DNA of 39,575 bases, taken from assembly GCA_022573715.1 (NCBI GenBank), contig JACZTL010000025.1, positions 1 through 39,575 on the forward strand, written 5' to 3'. The notes beneath the pieces were generated by a model, which saw only the letters and a program-made list of their open reading frames with translations, did not search any database and was not told where the DNA came from. The DNA is from Bacteroidota bacterium. Lineage in GTDB: Bacteria > Bacteroidota > Ignavibacteria > Ignavibacteriales > Ignavibacteriaceae. Below are positions 8,638-16,555 of the stretch, piece by piece (position 1 is the stretch's first letter; every line of letters begins with the position of its first letter). Both the position numbers and the translations under genes were made by a program.

Positions 8638-9567
8638 TTAATTGTTTATTGTCTTTCTAACAAAACCGTCAGCTTTTTCTAATCTTTGTTTTGCTTCCTT
8701 ATAATTTACTTTTGCTAATATCATAACCAATGCTGTTTTAACATGACCTCCAGCTTTTTTCAAAAAATCTGTAGCTTCATCGTAGCTTACACCCGTAATT
8801 GTAATTACTATTTTTTTTGATCTTTCAATAAGTTTTTGATTTGATATTTGAAGATCGATCATCATATTTTCATATATCTTTCCCAACTTTATCATAGAGG
8901 CAGTTGTTAGCATATTTAAAACTAATTTTTGTGCAGTACCACTTTTCATCCTTGTTGAGCCCATAATAACTTCGGGTCCAACATAAGGACAAATAGCAAT
9001 GTCAACTTCCATTATGTTAAACTGATCTCTTGGATTACATGAAATAAAAACAGTTGAAGCTCCTAATTCTTTCCCTCTTTTTACGGCTCCTATTGCGTAG
9101 GGCGTTCTTCTACTTGCCGCAATTCCGCAGACAACATCCTTTTTTGTTACAGAAGCTTTATCTACAGCCAGACTCCCGTTTTCTTCAAAGTCTTCTGCTC
9201 CTTCTTGCGCTTTAAACATAGCTTCTTTTCCACCAGCTATAAAACCTTCTATTAAGCCATCGGGTGTACCGAAAGTTGGCGGACATTCAACGGCATCAAG
9301 CACGCCCAATCTTCCGCTTGTTCCTGCGCCAAAGTACAAAAGACGCCCACTATTTTTTAGTGAGTGAACAATTAAGTCAACGGCTTTTTCAATGTAAGGT
9401 AATTCTTTTTCGATAGCGAAAGGAACGGTTTTATCCTCTTCGTTTATTATTTTTAATATCTCTGAGGTCAAAGCCACATCGATATTCATAGAGTTATTAT
9501 TTCTTTTTTCTGTGGGTAAATTATTAAGTTCGTTAAATAAATTTTTTAATTTATTATCGGAACTCAT
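8638..9567 (-). CDS. murQ: N-acetylmuramic acid 6-phosphate etherase MurQ
   Basis: MurQ cleaves the D-lactyl ether of MurNAc-6-phosphate, giving GlcNAc-6-phosphate in peptidoglycan recycling. The 309 residues match the family length. The SIS-domain phosphosugar site is seen in GAGTSGRLGVLDAVECPPTFG, with the acidic residue of ECPP in the catalytic position, and MGSTRMKSGTAQK later. The ATG at 9567 overlaps the TGA of rsmG by four bases (ATGA), which indicates translational coupling. No MurNAc kinase or transporter gene is near, so the enzyme seems to serve recycling from elsewhere. Confidence 0.95.
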   Translation of the reverse strand: MSSDNKLKNLFNELNNLPTEKRNNNSMNIDVALTSEILKIINEEDKTVPFAIEKELPYIEKAVDLIVHSLKNSGRLLYFGAGTSGRLGVLDAVECPPTFGTPDGLIEGFIAGGKEAMFKAQEGAEDFEENGSLAVDKASVTKKDVVCGIAASRRTPYAIGAVKRGKELGASTVFISCNPRDQFNIMEVDIAICPYVGPEVIMGSTRMKSGTAQKLVLNMLTTASMIKLGKIYENMMIDLQISNQKLIERSKKIVITITGVSYDEATDFLKKAGGHVKTALVMILAKVNYKEAKQRLEKADGFVRKTINN

Positions 9568-10247
9568 TTATGAAGCTCCAGCAGAACCAGCTTTTTCCCA
9601 TTTTGATTTCTTACGTTTGAAGGCTTGTATGATAGATCGAAAATTGTTGATTTCTTTATATAAGCTTTATATTTCATTTCTGCTTTTTGGAATTCAGATT
9701 CTAAATTACCGCCCTTAACACAAACCAAAAAAGCTTTTTCTTTTATAAGAGGCAGAAAATATCTAAAGAGAATAATTAAAGGTACACTGGCACGACTTAC
9801 AACCAAATCAAATTTGTTTGAGTATTTTGCAATAAACTCCTGGCTTTCAACCCGGTCATTTTCAACTTGAACGTTGCTTAATTTAAGCTTGTTGACAAAA
9901 CCTCTAACGGCATCAATTTTTTTACCGGTGGAATCAACAAGCACACCCCTTAGCTCAGGTCGCGTAATAGCCAAAGGAATACCTGGAAAACCTCCGCCTG
10001 TTCCAATATCAATAAAATCCGTACATTTTTCAGGAATATACTTTGCGATAAAAGATGAAATGAAAACGTGTTTTTCTATAATATTGTCAATGTCTTTACG
10101 GGATATTAAATTAATTTGCCTGTTTTTTTCGACCACTAATTCAGCAAAAAAGGCGAGTTGCTGAATTTTCATTACATCGCCGTTTATGTTGTTTTCCCAA
10201 TAAAAATTTGACAATTCTTTTTGGTATTTATTTTGAACGTTAATCAT
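9564..10247 (-). CDS. rsmG: 16S rRNA (guanine527-N7)-methyltransferase RsmG (GidB)
   Basis: RsmG methylates G527 of 16S rRNA using S-adenosylmethionine. The 227 residues carry the SAM-binding loop DFIDIGTGGGFPGIPLAI, the preceding NLISRKDIDNIIEKH and the conserved VVSRASVPL. It is 15 bases downstream of mnmG and overlaps murQ, so mnmG-rsmG-murQ form one minus-strand operon. The mnmG-rsmG pair is a classic near-origin arrangement, consistent with the parS-like sites just upstream of mnmG. Confidence 0.96.
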   Translation of the reverse strand: MINVQNKYQKELSNFYWENNINGDVMKIQQLAFFAELVVEKNRQINLISRKDIDNIIEKHVFISSFIAKYIPEKCTDFIDIGTGGGFPGIPLAITRPELRGVLVDSTGKKIDAVRGFVNKLKLSNVQVENDRVESQEFIAKYSNKFDLVVSRASVPLIILFRYFLPLIKEKAFLVCVKGGNLESEFQKAEMKYKAYIKKSTIFDLSYKPSNVRNQNGKKLVLLELHK

Positions 10248-10262
10248 ATTAAAATTAAATAT

Positions 10263-12140
10263 TTACTTTTTTAAATATACTAATAATATAGAAATATCTG
10301 AAGGAGTTACTCCCGAGATACGTGAAGCCTGCCCAATAGAACGAGGTTTTATTCGATTTAATTTTTCTTTCCCTTCAGCCGACAAAGCATTTAATGTTAA
10401 ATAGTTTAAGCTTAAAGGAATATTCGCGGACTCATATTTTTCAAATTTATCGATAAGCTCATACTGTCTTTTAATATACCCCTCATACTTTAATTCTATT
10501 TCAACCTGGTAAAAAGCAATTTTATCACTTAATAATTTCTTAACAATTTTATATTTGTTAACATCAACAAACTGCACAAGATCTATCAAATTTATTTCTG
10601 AACGCTTACTTAATTTAGCTATTGATCCGGTAGAATCTATTAAAGGTGAATCCTTTTTCTTCAATAGTTTATTAACATCCCTTGCGTGAATTTTTATTTT
10701 GTGAAATAATTTAATGCACTCATTAATTAATATTTCACGCTCAGCAATTTTTTTATTTTCATTTTCATCGATTAAATTAAAATTAAATCCATAACTTGAT
10801 AGTCTCCTGTCGGCGTTATCTTGGCGTAACAGCAATCTATATTCAGCTCTTGATGTAAACATTCTGTAAGGTTCTTCGGTTGATTTGTTAACAAGGTCAT
10901 CAATTAAAACACCGATGTAAGCTTCATTTCTTTTTAGAGCGAAATCAGGTTTTCCTTGTATCTTGTTGGCTGCATTTATACCAGCTACAATACCTTGTGC
11001 TGCAGCTTCCTCGTATCCTGATGTTCCGTTTATTTGTCCTGCAAAGTACAACCCTTCAATCAGCTTTGTTTCTAATGTAAGATCAACCTGGTGAGGAGGG
11101 AAAAAATCATATTCTACTGCGTAACCGGGTCTTAGCATTTCACATTCTTCTAAACCTTTAATATTGGTAAGAGCTTCAAATTGAATTTCTGCCGGAAGAG
11201 ACGAAGAAAAACCATTTACATAAATTTGATCGCTGTCTAATCCTTCAGGTTCAAGAAAAAGCTGGTGTCTTTCTTTATCTGCAAATCTTACGATTTTATC
11301 TTCAATTGACGGGCAGTATCTTGGACCGATTCCTTTAATTCTTCCAGTAAACATTGGCGATTGCTCAAATCCTTTTTCCAAAATTTTATGGACATTCATA
11401 TTGGTATATGTAATGTGACAACTTAACTGAGGTAAAAAAGGAAATTTGGAAATATCTGTAGAATAAGAAAAAGGTTGAGGGTTTTCATCTCCCGGCTGTA
11501 CCTCCAAAACATCCCAATTAATTGAATCTTTTTTTAACCTGGGTGGTGTTCCGGTTTTAAGCCTACCTGATTCAAACCCAAGATCAATTAACGATTGAGT
11601 GATACCTGTTGCCGGTTGTTCACCAAATCTTCCTCCCTTGGTAGATGTTAACCCAGTATGCATTTTTCCATTTAAGAACGTACCCGATGAAAGAATTAAT
11701 GCAGAACAACTAAATTCTTTATTATCAATTGTAATAACACCAACTATTTTTTTATTTTCGATTAAAAAACTCGTAATATTAGCTTCAACAATTGATAAAT
11801 TATTTGTAGAGCTTGCTATATTATACGCTTCCTCTGAATATAATTTTCTGTCTGATTGACACCTTGGAGACCAAACAGCAGGTCCTTTCGATTTATTCAG
11901 CATTCTGAATTGAATACCAGTCTTATCTGCAATCTTACCCATTACACCGCCTAAAGCATCAACCTCTCTCACTAAATGTCCTTTTGCTGTGCCTCCTATA
12001 GCAGGGTTACAAGACATTCTTCCAATTGCATACTTATCCATTGTAAGCAGTCCAACCGAACAGCCCATATTTGCCGAAGCAACAGCAGCTTCCAGGCCAG
12101 CGTGTCCACCACCAATAACAATTATGTCAAAATGATTCAT
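10263..12140 (-). CDS. mnmG: tRNA uridine-5-carboxymethylaminomethyl modification enzyme MnmG (GidA)
   Basis: MnmG is an FAD/NADH enzyme that works with MnmE to add carboxymethylaminomethyl to U34 of tRNAs. The N-terminus has FDIIVIGGGHAGLEAA, and later come CNPAIGGTAKGHLVREVDALGG, TGTPPRL and FAGQINGTSGYEEAAAQG, all family hallmarks. The C-terminal tRNA-binding part ends near YLKK. I chose the ATG at 12140 (MNHFDIIVIGGG, 625 residues). An in-frame GTG at 12155 would add five residues and is less likely. It is the first gene of the mnmG-rsmG-murQ operon, with parS-like sites immediately upstream. Confidence 0.97.
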   Translation of the reverse strand: MNHFDIIVIGGGHAGLEAAVASANMGCSVGLLTMDKYAIGRMSCNPAIGGTAKGHLVREVDALGGVMGKIADKTGIQFRMLNKSKGPAVWSPRCQSDRKLYSEEAYNIASSTNNLSIVEANITSFLIENKKIVGVITIDNKEFSCSALILSSGTFLNGKMHTGLTSTKGGRFGEQPATGITQSLIDLGFESGRLKTGTPPRLKKDSINWDVLEVQPGDENPQPFSYSTDISKFPFLPQLSCHITYTNMNVHKILEKGFEQSPMFTGRIKGIGPRYCPSIEDKIVRFADKERHQLFLEPEGLDSDQIYVNGFSSSLPAEIQFEALTNIKGLEECEMLRPGYAVEYDFFPPHQVDLTLETKLIEGLYFAGQINGTSGYEEAAAQGIVAGINAANKIQGKPDFALKRNEAYIGVLIDDLVNKSTEEPYRMFTSRAEYRLLLRQDNADRRLSSYGFNFNLIDENENKKIAEREILINECIKLFHKIKIHARDVNKLLKKKDSPLIDSTGSIAKLSKRSEINLIDLVQFVDVNKYKIVKKLLSDKIAFYQVEIELKYEGYIKRQYELIDKFEKYESANIPLSLNYLTLNALSAEGKEKLNRIKPRSIGQASRISGVTPSDISILLVYLKK

Positions 12141-12157
12141 ATTTAAGCTTTTCACTT

Positions 12158-12173
12158 AGTTTCACGTGAAACT
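12158..12173. other. parS: parS-like centromere site 1
   Basis: AGTTTCACGTGAAACT is a perfect 16-bp palindrome. It differs from the ParB binding consensus TGTTTCACGTGAAACA only at the two outermost bases. It lies 17 bases upstream of the mnmG ATG. ParB binding is inferred from sequence identity; parA and parB are not in the window. Confidence 0.8.
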
Positions 12174-12204
12174 GGTTCACCAAATGTGAGAAATTAAGAA
12201 TTAT

Positions 12205-12220
12205 ATTTTCACGTGAAACA
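12205..12220. other. parS: parS-like centromere site 2
   Basis: ATTTTCACGTGAAACA matches the consensus TGTTTCACGTGAAACA at 14 of 16 positions, including the central TTTCACGTGAAACA apart from nothing lost in the core. It lies 31 bases from the first copy. Clustered parS sites are normal near oriC. Confidence 0.75.
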
Positions 12221-12249
12221 TTTTACTTCTCTTTCGTTGATTTTTTTAT

Positions 12250-12327
12250 TTAAGATAGAAGTTTATTAATTTCCTCTATTCCAGTTAAATAGTTAGTTTC
12301 TCTTGCTTCTTTATAAGCAATAGACAT
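12250..12327 (-). pseudogene. C-terminal relic of a four-helix-bundle (S23/IVP-type) protein
   Basis: A 25-codon frame reads SIAYKEARETNYLTGIEEI and ends NKLLS. The KEARET-Y pattern is typical of the last helices of four-helix-bundle proteins related to those encoded in 23S rRNA intervening sequences, which are about 120 residues long. The N-terminal three quarters are absent. It lies between the parS-like sites and mnmE. Confidence 0.55.
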
Positions 12328-12377
12328 TTTATTTGAACAATATTGCTTTATATACTTAAATAACTTAAATTTTTTTT

Positions 12378-12405
12378 AATTCATAATTCATAATTCATAA
12401 TTCTT
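12378..12405. repeat. 7-bp tandem repeat AATTCAT
   Basis: Three exact copies of AATTCAT and a fourth as AATTCTT, ending nine bases before the mnmE stop codon. It has no recognisable role. It may be part of the same mobile or decayed unit as the four-helix-bundle relic. Confidence 0.7.
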
Positions 12406-12413
12406 AATTAAAC

Positions 12414-13775
12414 TCACTTTCCGATGCAAAATTTTGTGAAAATATTGTTAAGAATATCATCAGAAGTAACCTCTCCGATTATTTCACCCAAGTTATTTTC
12501 AGCATTACGCAGATCCACTGCTATAAACTCACCGCTCATTTTTGATGATATTGAATTATTTGCATCCATTAAAGATTCTTTGGCTTTCTTTAAACAGTTG
12601 TAATGTCTTAAGTTTGAAACGACAGCATTTTTCTCGCTATAATTTGAACTCCCAAAAACTTTTGTTTTCATTAGATTAAATAAATCGCTTATACCTTCGC
12701 CGGTTAAAGCTGACACTTTAATATCGGATTTTATTTTTGCTTCTTTGTTCAGGTCAATTTTATTTAACACATTAATAATATTTTCTTGTTTGTTTAGTAT
12801 TTTTAACTCTTCAAACAAATCATCCGGATAATTTTGTTCAACGTCATTTATAAAAAGAATTAAATCTGAATTTTTTATCACTTCCCTGCTTCTTATCACA
12901 CCTTCTTTTTCAATTTCATCCTCTGAAACACGAATACCGGCGGTATCATAAAGCCTGAATAATATTCCATCAATTGAAACTTCTTCCCTTATTACATCAC
13001 GGGTAGTTCCGGGGATTTTACTTACTATTGCCCTGGTTTCTTTTAGAACGTAGTTTAGCAAAGAAGATTTTCCAACATTCGTCAACCCCACCAAAGCAAC
13101 GTTTACGCCATCTCTCACAACTTTTCCGAATGAATATGAATTTAATAGTAAATCGATTTCTTTAATAATAGAATCAGTTCTTTTTTGTAATTCATCAAAC
13201 TGGATAAACTCAACATCTTCTTCTGCAAAATCCAATTCTAATTCTACAAGCGATGATGTGTTGATAAGCATTTCTCTTAAGCTTTGTACCTTTTGTGAAA
13301 GAAGACCATCTAGCTGATTGCGAGCACCCTTTAGTGAAGCCTCTGTTCTTGAATTTATTACATCAGCAACAGCTTCCGCTTGAGCAAGATCTATTCTGCC
13401 GTTTAAAAAAGCTCTTTTTGTAAATTCTCCAGGCTCGGCAAGGCGGACATTATTTTCTAATAAAAGTTTTATAATTTTTTGTGTAATAAAAGAACTTCCG
13501 TGCGTGCTTATTTCTATACTGTCTTCACCCGTATAAGAATTAGGAGTTTTAAATACAGAAACCAGCACATCATCAACAATATTATTATCTGAGTCTAGAA
13601 TATTTCCGTAATGAATAGTATGAGTATGTGAATCAATCAATTTCGATTTGCCTGAGAAAATTGTGTCAGTTGAAGAAACAGCAAATGGACCGCTAACCCT
13701 AATTATTGAAATTGCACCAACACCTGTAGGGGTAGCAATTGCTGCAATCGTATCGTCTGTTTGAATTTTATTCAT
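12414..13775 (-). CDS. mnmE: tRNA modification GTPase MnmE (TrmE)
   Basis: MnmE is the GTPase partner of MnmG in U34 tRNA modification. The 453 residues have the N-terminal tetrahydrofolate-binding domain (ATPTGVGAISIIRVSG), a helical domain, and an inserted G domain: G1 GLTNVGKSSLLN, G2 GTTRDVI, G3 DTAG, G4 NKID. It ends with the catalytic C-terminal FCIGK. It is on the same strand as mnmG but 273 bases upstream, separated by parS-like sites and a gene relic, so separate transcription is likely. Confidence 0.97.
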   Translation of the reverse strand: MNKIQTDDTIAAIATPTGVGAISIIRVSGPFAVSSTDTIFSGKSKLIDSHTHTIHYGNILDSDNNIVDDVLVSVFKTPNSYTGEDSIEISTHGSSFITQKIIKLLLENNVRLAEPGEFTKRAFLNGRIDLAQAEAVADVINSRTEASLKGARNQLDGLLSQKVQSLREMLINTSSLVELELDFAEEDVEFIQFDELQKRTDSIIKEIDLLLNSYSFGKVVRDGVNVALVGLTNVGKSSLLNYVLKETRAIVSKIPGTTRDVIREEVSIDGILFRLYDTAGIRVSEDEIEKEGVIRSREVIKNSDLILFINDVEQNYPDDLFEELKILNKQENIINVLNKIDLNKEAKIKSDIKVSALTGEGISDLFNLMKTKVFGSSNYSEKNAVVSNLRHYNCLKKAKESLMDANNSISSKMSGEFIAVDLRNAENNLGEIIGEVTSDDILNNIFTKFCIGK

Positions 13776-14017
13776 TACAAAAAAATGAAATTATAAACTT
13801 GCAAAAATATCTAATTTTCATAGAAAAAACAAGAAATTGTTGAGGCCACAGATTCAACCAACAAATCTGCATTGCTAATATGTCATACAAAAAAGAATAT
13901 TTGTACATATGAATACAAAAAATAGTTATAATTATGACATAATGACAAGGGAGCTATTTATTTTCATAGGGCTATTAACTCATTATAATTAAAGAAGATA
14001 TGATGATATTTACAGCT

Positions 14018-14033
14018 TGGCACACAAATTGGT
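14018..14033 (+). promoter_or_regulatory. Sigma-54-like promoter element upstream of hsp20
   Basis: TTGGCACACAAATTGG fits the -24/-12 layout TGGCAC-N5-TTGC, except that the -12 GC is GG. Initiation would fall near 14044, giving a leader of about 40 bases before the hsp20 ATG, which has a strong AAGGAGGT site. The other bases of 13776-14083 hold no gene that I can recognise. No CIRCE element (TTAGCACTC inverted repeat) was found. Confidence 0.45.
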
Positions 14034-14083
14034 TATTAAGTGTTGAAAAAAATTAATAATAAATAAAAATAAGGAGGTCAGCC

Positions 14084-14542
14084 ATGACACTAATAAAATG
14101 GAATCCAACAAGTGACTTATTTAATCTTGAAAGAGAGTTTAACAGATTGTTTAGTACATTTGGTGACAAATTTGGAATAAGCAGGGCAGAAGAAAATGCA
14201 TATGAAAGTGCAGTTTGGTCACCACTTGCTGATATTTCTGAAGATGATGACAAATATGAAGTAAAACTTGATTTACCGGGAATCGAAAAAAAGGATGTTA
14301 AACTTTCCTTTACAGACGGACAAATAACAATCAGCGGTGAAAAAAAACAGGAAAACAAAGAAAAAAACACCAAGTATCATAAGGTTGAAAGAATGTTCGG
14401 AAAATATTATCGTTCTTTCGTACTCCCTGTTAAGATTAAAGAAGACAAAATTGATGCACAATTTAAAAACGGTCAATTAACTATTACAATACCCAAAGCT
14501 GATGAAGTTAAACCGAAAGAAATTGAAATAAAGGTTAGCTAA
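14084..14542 (+). CDS. Hsp20/alpha-crystallin small heat-shock protein
   Basis: A 152-residue chaperone that holds unfolding proteins for refolding by other chaperones. The alpha-crystallin domain runs from about 45 to 140 (WSPLADISEDDDKYEVKLDL to QLTITIPKA). The A-x-x-x-NGxLxxxxPK motif is seen as AQFKNGQLTITIPK near residues 128-141. An ideal RBS (AAGGAGGT) precedes the ATG. A hairpin terminator follows 25 bases after the stop, so hsp20 can be made alone or with htpG-clpB by read-through. Confidence 0.95.
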   Translation: MTLIKWNPTSDLFNLEREFNRLFSTFGDKFGISRAEENAYESAVWSPLADISEDDDKYEVKLDLPGIEKKDVKLSFTDGQITISGEKKQENKEKNTKYHKVERMFGKYYRSFVLPVKIKEDKIDAQFKNGQLTITIPKADEVKPKEIEIKVS

Positions 14543-14567
14543 GTCTCTTAGAAAAATAATAAATAAT

Positions 14568-14594
14568 AAAGGGTAACTATTATAGTTGCCCTTT
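14568..14594 (+). terminator. Hairpin terminator after hsp20
   Basis: AAAGGGTAACT / AGTTGCCCTTT forms a stem of about 11 bp (one G-T pair) with a five-base loop. The following run is only weakly T-rich (ATTGCATTT), so termination may be partial and allow read-through to htpG. Confidence 0.65.
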
Positions 14595-14626
14595 ATTGCA
14601 TTTGATAAAAACCGGAGAATTGAAAA

Positions 14627-16543
14627 ATGAGTTCAGTAGATACAAAAACAAAAAAATATAAATTTAAAGCAGAAGTTAAACAACTTCTTGATATTTTAGC
14701 TCACTCACTTTATACAACCAGAGATATATTTTTACGTGAATTAATTTCGAACGCTTCCGATGCTTTGGATAAACTTCGCTTTGAATCCACTAAAGGCACT
14801 GATTTTATTGATAAAAAAGCACCATTAGAAATAAAAATTAATTTTGATGAAAAGAAAAACACATTGACAATATCAGATACCGGTATTGGAATGAACAAAG
14901 AAGAAATTATGAAAGATATCGGTACCATTGCAAAATCAGGTTCTGCTGAATTCTTAAAACAATTAACCGAAAGTAAAAACAATGTAAATAATATAATCGG
15001 AAAATTCGGCATCGGTTTCTATTCTGTATTCATGGTTGCCGAAAAAGTTATAATTAAAACAAGATCATTCAGAAAAGATGATGCGTCAGTTGAATGGAGC
15101 TCTAACGGATTAGGTACATATCAAATAAAAGAAATTGATGAAAAATTAAAAAGAGGAACATCAATTGAGATTCATTTAAAAGATGATGCAAAAGAATTTG
15201 CCGAAAAGTACAGGCTCGAATCTGTAATAAAAAAACACTCTAACTTTATTCAGTTTCCCATCTTTTTTGATAAAGAAAAAATAAACACAATGCCTGCAGT
15301 TTGGAGAGAAAGAAAAAGCAATGTTAAACCAAAACAGTACAGTGAGTTTTATAAATATTTAACTTATGATAACGAAGAACCTTTTGGAGTAATTCATAAT
15401 AATGTGGACGCACCCATTCAATATAACAGCCTGCTGTTTATTCCTAAAAAGAACACAGACTTTTTTGGATTTAACCGCGAAAATTATGGACTTGATCTTT
15501 ATGTTAAAAGGGTTTTGATTCAACATCAAAACAAAGAATTACTGCCTGAGTACTTAAGCTTTGTTAAAGGTGTCGTCGAATCAGAAGACCTGCCGTTAAA
15601 TATTTCGAGAGAAACTCTTCAGGAAAATGTTGTCTTTAATAAAATAACAAATAATGTAACAGGACAGATTTTAAATTTTCTTCTTAAAAAAGCTGAGAAT
15701 AAACCTGAAGAGTATGCTGAGTTTTGGAACGAGCATAATAGAGTTTTCAAAATGGGTTATACTGATTTCACAAACCAGGAAAAGTATTTAAAATTATTAA
15801 GATTTAATTCATCAAATGATAAAGACGAAAAGGAACTAACATCAATTGAAGATTATGTTAGCAGGTTGAAAGATGGTCAAAAAGAGATTTATTACGTGAT
15901 AGGTAACAGTAGAAATTCTATTGAAGTTGATCCCCATTTAGAAATATTTAAAAACAAAGGACTGGAGGTTTTATATCTGTATGATCCGATAGATGAATTT
16001 GTAATAAATTCAATTAGAAAATATAAAGACTTTGAATTTAAATCTGTTGACAGCACTGACTTAAAAAAGTTAAATGATTTTAAAGATGTCGAAAAGAAAA
16101 AAGAAAAGCTTGAAGAACTAAACAAAGATGATGAAAAACATTTTGACAGCTTACTTGCAAGAATAAAAGATATACTCGGCGATAAAGTAACCGAAGTAAT
16201 GGAATCGAAGAGACTGTCAAGCAGCCCTTCTTTATTGGTCAATCCAGATGACGCTATGTCTGCGCAAATGCAAAAAATGTTAAGATTAACCAACCAAGAG
16301 GTAGGAAATCTAAAAAAAATATTTGAGATAAATAAAGATCACGTTTTAATAAGGAATTTGCTTAAAGCATTTAAAGTAAATTCAAAAGATGAATACATAA
16401 CGAATGTAGTTGAAGAAATGTTTGAGTCCGCATTATTATTGGAAGGCAACTTGGTTGATCCTCACCAACTTGTAAAAAACATAAACAAGCTGCTTGTGGA
16501 ATCAAGTGAGTGGTATATTAAAGCAAAAGGTATAAAAGGATAA
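14627..16543 (+). CDS. htpG: Hsp90-family chaperone HtpG
   Basis: An ATP-dependent cytosolic chaperone of 638 residues. The GHKL ATP-binding domain has ELISNASDALDKL, DTGIGMN and GKFGIGFYSVFMVAEKV. The middle domain includes the ISRETLQENV motif, and the C-terminal dimerisation region is present. It starts with ATG at 14627 after CCGGAGAA, and is followed 12 bases later by clpB. Together with hsp20 it forms a heat-shock set that may share the sigma-54-like promoter. Confidence 0.97.
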   Translation: MSSVDTKTKKYKFKAEVKQLLDILAHSLYTTRDIFLRELISNASDALDKLRFESTKGTDFIDKKAPLEIKINFDEKKNTLTISDTGIGMNKEEIMKDIGTIAKSGSAEFLKQLTESKNNVNNIIGKFGIGFYSVFMVAEKVIIKTRSFRKDDASVEWSSNGLGTYQIKEIDEKLKRGTSIEIHLKDDAKEFAEKYRLESVIKKHSNFIQFPIFFDKEKINTMPAVWRERKSNVKPKQYSEFYKYLTYDNEEPFGVIHNNVDAPIQYNSLLFIPKKNTDFFGFNRENYGLDLYVKRVLIQHQNKELLPEYLSFVKGVVESEDLPLNISRETLQENVVFNKITNNVTGQILNFLLKKAENKPEEYAEFWNEHNRVFKMGYTDFTNQEKYLKLLRFNSSNDKDEKELTSIEDYVSRLKDGQKEIYYVIGNSRNSIEVDPHLEIFKNKGLEVLYLYDPIDEFVINSIRKYKDFEFKSVDSTDLKKLNDFKDVEKKKEKLEELNKDDEKHFDSLLARIKDILGDKVTEVMESKRLSSSPSLLVNPDDAMSAQMQKMLRLTNQEVGNLKKIFEINKDHVLIRNLLKAFKVNSKDEYITNVVEEMFESALLLEGNLVDPHQLVKNINKLLVESSEWYIKAKGIKG

Positions 16544-16555
16544 AGGGTAATTTAA

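Noticed and set aside
12153-12155. GTG start for mnmG
   Set aside because: The ATG at 12140 gives the usual N-terminus MNHFDIIVIGGG; the GTG would add five atypical residues and lies next to the parS-like site.
13776-14083. RNA gene or small protein in the mnmE-hsp20 gap
   Set aside because: No stable fold, no tRNA pattern and no frame with RBS; only the sigma-54-like element stands out.
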